From positions 802,299-866,298 of the forward strand of contig CH003401.1 in the NCBI GenBank assembly GCA_000149265.1: DNA of 64,000 nucleotides, written 5' to 3'. The notes below the pieces were generated by a model, which was not told the origin of the DNA, ran no database searches, and saw only the letters and a list, made by a program, of their open reading frames with translations. Below are positions 40,301 to 49,300 of the stretch, piece by piece (position 1 is the stretch's first letter; every line of letters begins with the position of its first letter). This DNA is from Ciona savignyi (Eukaryota > Chordata > Ascidiacea > Phlebobranchia > Cionidae). The translations under genes were made by a program, and so were the position numbers.

Positions 40301-43300
40301 ATTAAATCGCCGCACAGTGTTGAAATAGTTCACCCCATCAAAACCCCCAATCACGTACACGAACCCCTTCACAAACGCAACCCCATGGTATGCCCGAGGA
40401 ATGTCAGCCACTGTTCTCGACCCGCTGATAGATTCATTGTCTGCAGAAATAAAATGATATTGTTTGGCAGATTAGCCTGGTGAGTTAGTGCGTCGCCTTT
40501 GCCTGAACCCAGCAGATTAATAGGTTCTACCAAAATTAAGGAATGTTTTAATTATACAACACACTACAATAGCTCCGGTAACCCCACGATGGGTGCGAGG
40601 TGATCTGACGTTTGCCCGTGTGTTAACCCCCTTAGTTTTCCCATTTATGGAGATAAACATGAATATCCTATCCCATTCTTTTAGCCTAACTAAGGGATGC
40701 AGATTTGAAACTGTTCTCTAGCTAGTCGGTTGTGTGCTCGGGCAAGCGAGACATATCATGAATCCAGTGGATTGATTGATTCCACCAAATTAAAGAAATG
40801 TCTTATTCATATACAACACACTACAATAGCAATGTCGATTACCCATGTGATGAATCCTGTGTTATCCCGGTTTTCCATTAAATTGAGTGACATTAATCTA
40901 TATAAATTTGGGTTCAAAATTCTACTTTGTTAATTCCTAGTGTAAAGTATTTTATTTCTATGCGGTTTAAATTCCCTGCATTTTTGAACGCTCGCCGATT
41001 AAGTTAATGCTGTGTTTCGTTGATTACTTAATTGCCTGCTTTTCTGTATATTTGGTTGTACCTTTTCGCTTTAAGTTAGTTACGAGTTGTGGAGTTGACG
41101 GTTGTTTGAATAAATTGTGCTGAAACGCTACAATTTTTGGCGTCCCTGGCTGGGCCTATACTGAATATGGAAGAAATAATCGAAGGGATCCGAAAACAGT
41201 TCGATAAGCTACAGCTGGACGAGAAGGTGCAGGCGGGTCTCGTGCAGATAATCAAGAAGGAAGCTGACGGTTCTCCTGCGTTAACTGAGGTCGCATCGAC
41301 AGAAAAGGTTGGTTGTAGTGGACAATCGGTGAAGCCGTTCAGGTCCGACGTAGCCCTAAAAATGCCGTTTAATGGCCATATTTCATGGCCGGATTTTAAA
41401 CAACAATTTCAAAACATTGCGAAAGTAAATAATTGGGATGATGCACAAATGGGATTACAGTTAGCTTGTTGCCTACAGGGAGATGCGTTAATGGTTCAAG
41501 CAGGTTTGCCACAAGAACATCGGTGGAATTTTCAATCATTGGTTGGTGCATTTGATCGCAAATACGCTCCTAAAAGTTCATGTCGGTCAAAGGCCATATT
41601 CTATAGTGCGGTTAGAGGAAGCAATGAGAATTTAATAGATTTCTCTTATAGATTGCGCGTATTGCTTCACAACGCACATCCCGAATTGAAGGAGGATAAA
41701 GAGGCCATTTTAATTGAAAAATATGCTTCAGGCATAGGAGTGGCCTCTCTACGGCACGCCATTATATTACAGAACCCAAAGACGTTGGACATGGCGGTAC
41801 AATTGGTCCTGAAACTTGAAGACCGAGATGGTGTAAATTCCGATCGGACGAAATTCTCATACCCAGAGGGAGGTACCGATAATTGTTTTTATTGTGGTCA
41901 ATCTGGTCATTGGAAACGAGAATGCAATCTGCGAAGATTGCATGCCCGAGATAATGCGAATCGTCGACCAAATTTTAATCGGGCAGGATCAAACTGTTAA
42001 GGATTGGTGAAGAAGGCCGACCGCCAATCCAGTGTTACATGGCCAAAATTAGACCTGTAGACTCTACTCTTCATTTATTTTTGCCGTGCACGGTACAAAA
42101 TGTTAATTTTAATTTTTTATTGGATACCGGCTCGGGTGCAACCGTGATTAATCGGTCTTCTGTTTATCAGCGTATTTTTAACCCCCCCAACATTGATCCG
42201 TCCCAAGGAGAACTCTTATCGGTTGAGGGCAATCCGATTCGCTGTTATGGCCGAATGATGACGAAGCTATGCTTTCGTGGGCTCGAGATGTCGCATCGTG
42301 TCGCTGTGGCAGATATTGCGGGTTGTGATGGCATCTTAGGTTTGGATATTTTAAGTCGCGCCGGTTGTGTGATAGACCTTGTCAACAACAAAATATGTTT
42401 AAAGGGAAAAATGTTAACTCTGGGAATCAATCAACCACTGGTTTTACTACCACCACAAAAGGCGATTGGAAGAAAATTGCCCCAACCTGAACTATCGATT
42501 CCCGACCATCTTTTATGTATTACTGAAAATTTGAACCATCTATCGGATGACCAAAAACAAAAAGCAATTCAACTAATAACTGACTATAGTGATTTGTTTT
42601 CAACAGAAAGTGGATATTTAGGTCACACTGACGTGGTGCGTCACCAGATAAACACCGGGGATGCGCGACCCATTCGGCAAAGGCCTCGTCGGATGTCGCT
42701 TGCTAAACAACGAATGGTGGAGGAAGAGTTGGACAAAATGTTGGCCTCTGGCATCATAGAGCCCAGTCGCAGTCCGTGGTCATCGCCTGTGGTTCTGGTC
42801 ACAAAAAAAGATGGCACGCCACGATTTTGCGTAGATTTTAGAAAACTGAACGAAATAACAAAAAAAGATTCTTATCCTTTACCCAGGATGGAGGACATGC
42901 TGGACATGCTGAGTGGCTCCAGTTGTTTTAGCACTCTTGATTTAGCCAGTGGATATTGGCAAGTAGAAATGGATAAGAATGACCGTGAGAAAACTGCATT
43001 TACCGTGGCTGGAAAGGGATTATTTCAATTTAAGGTAATGTGTTTCGGCTTGACTAACGCTCCGGGCACGTTTGAACGTTTAATGGAGTCTGTACTGAAG
43101 GGGTTGCTGCACAAAATCTGCGCCGTTTACATTGACGACGTCATCTGCTTTTCAAAGGATTTTAATGATAATCTATTACATTTACAAAAAGTCTTTGACA
43201 GGTTGCGTCTCGCGGGTTTGAAATTAAAACCGAAAAAGTGTCAATTATTTCGTCGAAGCACCAAATTTTTGGGGCATCTGGTGACTGCCGATGGAATCCG

Positions 43301-46300
43301 GTGCGATCCTGAGAAGACCGCAGCTGTACAGGAATGGCCAATTCCGGTCAACGTTAAAGAGGTACGAAGTTTTCTGGGATTTGCTTCTTACTATAGAAGG
43401 TTTATTAGGAAGTTTGCGGAGAAGGCTACCCCCCTTAGTGCCCTTACCCATAAGAACCGCGTATTTAAGTGGACGGATGATTGTTCCGACGCATTTACTC
43501 AGTTGCGCAAAGAGTTAAGCACGGCTCCTGTACTATCCTATCCCCTGTTTGATAGCCCTTTTGTGTTGGACACGGATGCTAGTGGTGTAGCTGTGGGAGG
43601 TGTGCTATCCCAAATGGTCGATGGTAACGAACAAGTGGTTGCATTTTATAGCAGCACGTTTAGTAAAACTGAACGAAACTACTGTGCAACCTATCGTGAG
43701 CTTGTGGCTGCGGTTAAGGCGATAAAACATTTTCGACATTACTTGTGGGGGAAGGAAGTTTACGTTACGCACCGATCACGCTTCCCTGAAATGGTTAGTT
43801 TCGTTTAAAGAACCAGAAGGGATGTTAGCTCGATGGATTTCTATATTGGGGACCTACCGATTTCGAAGTCCAGCATCGCCCTGGGGAAAGACATTTAAAT
43901 GCAGATGGGTTATCGCGTCGATGTTGTACTAGAAAGGAATGTGCGGATTGTTCCCAAATTTCACAAGAGAAATCCCCTCGGGTAGCTGTAAATTTAATTT
44001 CACGTGCAAGTTCGACCGACTGCAATTGGCTAGACACTTGGAACGATTCTCAAATCAGACAGTGGCAAACGGAAGATCCCCAACTTTCGGTAGTTATTCA
44101 CTTAAAAAGTCAGAGCCAATACCCGCCCAGTGATTTGCGTATTTACCCAGACGGTATTCGGACATTGTTGTTACAGTGGGATCTACTAGAAGTCCGAAAT
44201 GGGTTGTTATATCGCATGTGGTATCCTGATAATAATTTTGAAATGCCAAATCTTTTATTAGTAGCACCAGGAATAATCCGACAACACATCTTTCAACATT
44301 TACACTCCTTTCGTACAGCAGGTCATCTAGGAATTACTCGAACAACTTATAGGATCCGTCGCAGATTTTACTGGCCAGGTTTAAAAGAGGATGTGCGGAG
44401 ATGGTGCAAGTGGTGCATACCATGTGCGAGACGTAAGCCCCATCACGGAAAGCATCGTTGGGCTCTAACACAACAAATGGCAAGCGCGCCAATGGAAAGG
44501 GTGGGTATTGATTTTATGGGCCCTCTGCCCCGAACTGATCAAGGTAACGAGTACATTTTGGTTGTTACCGATTATTTTACGAAGTGGACTGAATGTTTTG
44601 CATTGCCGAACCAACGTGCTGTCACCACCGCGGAAGTCCTGGTAACTCAGTTCTTTTCTAGATTTGGTATTCCCAGATATCTTCATTCGGACCAGGGGAG
44701 GGATTTCGAATCGCACTTATTCCGGGAGATGTGTCGGGTATTGGAGATAACGAAAACTAGGAGTTCTCCATATAGACCTCAATCATCGGGGCAGGTAGAA
44801 CGTTTCAACCGGACGCTGCAGATGATGTTGTCGGCATTCGTCAACGACAATCGAAATGACTGGGATGTGCATCTCCCATATTTGGGAATGGCGTACAGAT
44901 GTTCGGTACACGAATCAACCAAGTATACCCCAAATCGTTTAATGTTGGGAAGGGAGACCACTATGCCCATAGACTTAATGACGGGCAGTCCACCAAATTC
45001 AGTAACGTTTTCATGTCACACAGAATATGTGGAATGGATAAAATCGGCAACAGAGAACGCCTTTAATACGACCTACAGTCATCTAAAGAAAGCAGCCGTG
45101 CGACAAAAACGCAACTACGACAAGAGCGTTCAATCTTGGTCCTTTAAAGCAAACGATTGGGTATGGTACTACTACCCACCGGCGGGGCGGAAGAAGTTGG
45201 GCCAAGGATGGACTGGACCGTATTTGGTAATCGACAGGGTATCTCCGTGCCTTTACAAAATTCAAGCTTCACCGCATAGCAGACCAAAAATCATCCACGT
45301 TGACAATTTGAGATTGTTAGAGGCTGAAACGATGCCAGCCAACTGGTTGCACGAACGCGATGAGTCTGCACCGGAACCGATTGACGAGACGATAGACCAA
45401 GAAATGATGTGGACAAATGAACTTGATCAAATTCCAACAATTTCGGGGTTTGGAAGAAGGCGCAGGCGGCCGGCGTACCTTCATGATTTTGTATGTTAAT
45501 ATTAGTAATTGTATTGGAAGGGAAGTTATTTTTGAGTTGGGGGATGTGTAAAGTATTTTATTTCTATGCGGTTTAAATTCCCTGCATTTTTGAACGCTCG
45601 CCGATTAAGTTAATGCTGTGTTTCGTTGATTACTTAATTGCCTGCTTTTCTGTATATTTGGTTGTACCTTTTCGCTTTAAGTTAGTTACGAGTTGTGGAG
45701 TTGACGGTTGTTTGAATAAATTGTGCTGAAACGCTACACTAGTTAAAATTATTGCATGCTTCAAATGTTAAATGATAAAGCAAGTTTAACACAAAAATAT
45801 GCAATGGTTATGAAGAAAACAGGACAGGATATAGGATACTGGGATTCATGTTTATCCTCGTGAATGGGAATAAACAAGGGGGTTAACACACAAGCAATCG
45901 TTGGACCACCTACCCCCACCCTCGGGTTACCGGTGTTATTTCAGTGTGTTGTGCATGATTAAGATGTTTCTTAACTTTTGGTAGACCCCAATAATTCACT
46001 GAGTTAAAGGTCAAATACCAAAGAAATAAAAAATGCAATGCAATACAGTGAAAGACGGAAACAAAAAATTTAAACCATTTACGAGGTGCTAGAGATATAA
46101 AAATTGCACAAGTTTTTTTAATACATCATGCTTTTTTGCCTGGAAATTTTTGATTTAGAAAAAAATGTCCAAAGTTAATACCGAATATGATATGTTGTTA
46201 ATAATCACACATTGGTATAGTTTTCACATATTTTAGTAGAACCTATCAAACCATCTTTTGGATATGTTGTTTAAATAATAAGACTAGTAATTCGAGTAAT

Positions 46301-49300
46301 TTTTTGTTTAAACTAAAAATTCAAATACTATGAATCTACCTGGAATGGTGCTGGCATTGAGCCAAGACTCAGCCCTTGGGTCGTAAGCCTCGATTGCGTT
46401 TGTGGGACTTCCCCCACTCCAGCCACCAATTGCAAACAAAATCTGAAGTGAAATTTTGAAAAGTTAAAAATTCAAAATATAGGAAGTGAGCGTTATTATA
46501 ATGAGCAGCATCTACCCACCCATAGCTTTTACCACAGAGGGCAATTCATGAAAAAATATCAGAACTTACCTAAAACAGTAATCTGGGAAAATACTAGTCT
46601 ATAGTAACGCTTACCTCGAATGGCAATCTTGGTCTGATCAACGCACTAAAAAGATTCCCGTGAGGGGATATTGTGTTGTTGTCGTAAGCGTGAAGATCGC
46701 ATACAACTTTCATTGCATCCTTTATCAGCCCCCTGCATTCCCCCATTGATTCTGTTACCAACTCACAACCTGTGGAGAGAACGGGATACGGTGGGGCATA
46801 CTAGGATAGGATATTCATGTTTATTCACAGAAATGGGAAAACAAAGAGGATTACCACACGAGCAATCGTCAGATCACCTCGCGGCCACTGTTGGGTACCG
46901 AAGCTATTGCAGTGTGTTGTGTTGTGTATGATAGACACGTTCCTTCAATTTGGTAGAACCCTTTAGGACATTGTCAGTTAAGTGCCTTGCCCAAAGACAC
47001 AACCGACTAGCTAGCGACCAATTTCGAACCTACATCCTTTTGGTTGAAAGATGTCACACTAAACCACTAGACTAACTGGTTGGACAAATGTTGTCTTCAT
47101 GCGTTTGGTTGGTTTATTCATATCCTCATGTGTTTTGTCACCATTTACATGCATGGAATAAAGTTCTCATTTGGAAAATTCTTATGAAAACGATGAGTTA
47201 TTATCCGTTAAGTTGGTTGGTTCATTTTAAAGTGTAATGTCACAAGTTGCATGTTTTCTAAGCAAATTCATGTTTATTCTCATGAGGGAAAAAGCACAGA
47301 AGAGTTCTCACACAGGCAATTGTCAGATTAGGATATCCATGTTTATCCACGGGCATAGAAACAGGTGTAATTACACAATTGTCATATTAGTATGCCCACC
47401 AAAGGTTACTGGAGCTATTGCAATGTTTTGATAATGATTGACATGTTTCTACTGCTTTGATTTAATCCATTTGGTTTCAAGGATGTACTGAAAGTGTCAT
47501 AATTAAGGATGGCACTTTCAGTACATCCTTAAAACCCAACTAGCCAGCCGCTGTTTTTAATCCAATAACCTTTAGACCAATTAAAGTGTAACCAATAACC
47601 TAACCATGCGCAAAAAATTTAATAAGTTCTATTGTAACTTTATGCTCATGTATATATTGTATACGTTACATTACAATCAATCGTACATTAGTTTAAACTA
47701 AAATTTAACACTTAATTCTACAAAAATTTAAACTTTACAACAATTTAAACCAAAATCCTACAATAAAATTTTACAATAATTTTACTGCACAATAGCTTAA
47801 AAAGTTGGTTTAAACCACAAACTAACATTAAATCCTACAATAATTAACTGCACAATAGCTGAAAAGGTTAGTTTAAACCAGATTAACATTAAATCCTACA
47901 GAAAATTAAACTTTACATAATTTAAACCAAAACCGTACAGCTCAAAAGGTTCTAAGTTCAAACCACAATCTAACTGTAAATTTTACAATAAAATTTTACA
48001 ACATCTTAAACTACACAACAGCTCAAAAGGTTAGTTTAAACCACAATCTAAACATTTAAACCTACAAAAATTTAAAACCAAAATCTTACAAAAAAGTATA
48101 TTTAACTTTTACAATAATTTAACTACACAATAGCTTAAAAGGTTGGTTTAAACCAAAATCTAAACTTTAAATCCTACAAAATATAAATGTTACAACAATT
48201 TAAACCCAAATCCTGCAATAAAATTCTAACTACACAATAGCTTAAAAGGTTAGTTTAAACCACAATTTAACAGTGAATCCTATAATAAAATCCTACAATA
48301 AAATTCTACAATAATTAACTGTACAATAGCTCAAAAGGTACTATTCACCTCTTAGTTTACCGAGGAAGTTACCTTTAAGTTTGGTCATAAAGTATTCGGG
48401 GTCAAGCAACCCCATTCGAACCCCTTTAAGGAGAACGCAGAGGTTGGAAATGCGACCCATTTTGTCGTGTCGTATCCACCTGGAATGAAAGTTTATATTA
48501 GGATAGGATATTCATGTTTATTCTGGCGGTTAAGTGTGTCGCCTTTCAATCGAAAAGGTTTCAGGTGCGAAACTGGTGGCTAGCAAGGTACTTTACGGAC
48601 ATTGCCTGAACCCCTTGGGCAAGGCACTTTATGGACATTGCTCTAATCCAGTGGATTATTGGGTTCTACTAAATTGAAGGAACGTGTAAACCATACACAA
48701 CACACTGCAATAGCTCCGGTAACCCGACGATGGGCGCGAGGTAGTCTGACGATTGCCCGTGTGTTAACCCCCTTGGTTTTCCCATTCTCAGGGATAAACA
48801 TATCCTATATCCTATCCTCATATATCTCCTATATCCTATCCTAACAACCACTAGACAAATTATCCATAAAACATATTTGAGCCATATGCACCTGAACACA
48901 GCTTCACAAACTGTCTCCTCCAACCTAACATTGAGCCGATCATCTGATATCAATTGATGAACATCGTTGAAGTTCATCATCAAATATTCCGGACTCTTCT
49001 GAATCACTTCCTCGAAGTTGTAGAGAATGAAATTGTGGGCGGCCTCGACCAATTTCGGACAAAAGAATGACCTAATGTGGATGTGTTATTGGATAGGAAA
49101 GGATTGGAATTCAGGCTATTCCATGGAAAAATGAAAAGGGGTTGTGCCGCACAGGCAATTGTCAAATTACCTTGCGAATACCCCAGAAAGCGTTATCACA
49201 CGAGTAATCATGCGATTACCTCGTGAATACGTAATAAAGCAATATCATATACGCAAATGTGATATTAGCTTTAATTTCTCAATCATGCAGCTACTTACAC

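Larger units (their letters stand above)
40941..45738 (+). mobile_element. Ty3/gypsy LTR retrotransposon
   Basis: A 4798-bp element with 192-bp LTRs (TGTAAAG...CGCTACA) that are identical by eye, flanked by the 4-bp duplication ctag. A gag frame is followed by pol with the order protease, reverse transcriptase, RNase H, integrase, which is the Ty3/gypsy order. There is no envelope-like frame. The purine tract gagttgggggat precedes the right LTR. It lies in the 5.9-kb KLHL10 intron between exons 7 and 8 in antisense orientation. Identical LTRs mean a very recent insertion, probably polymorphic. Confidence 0.96.
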
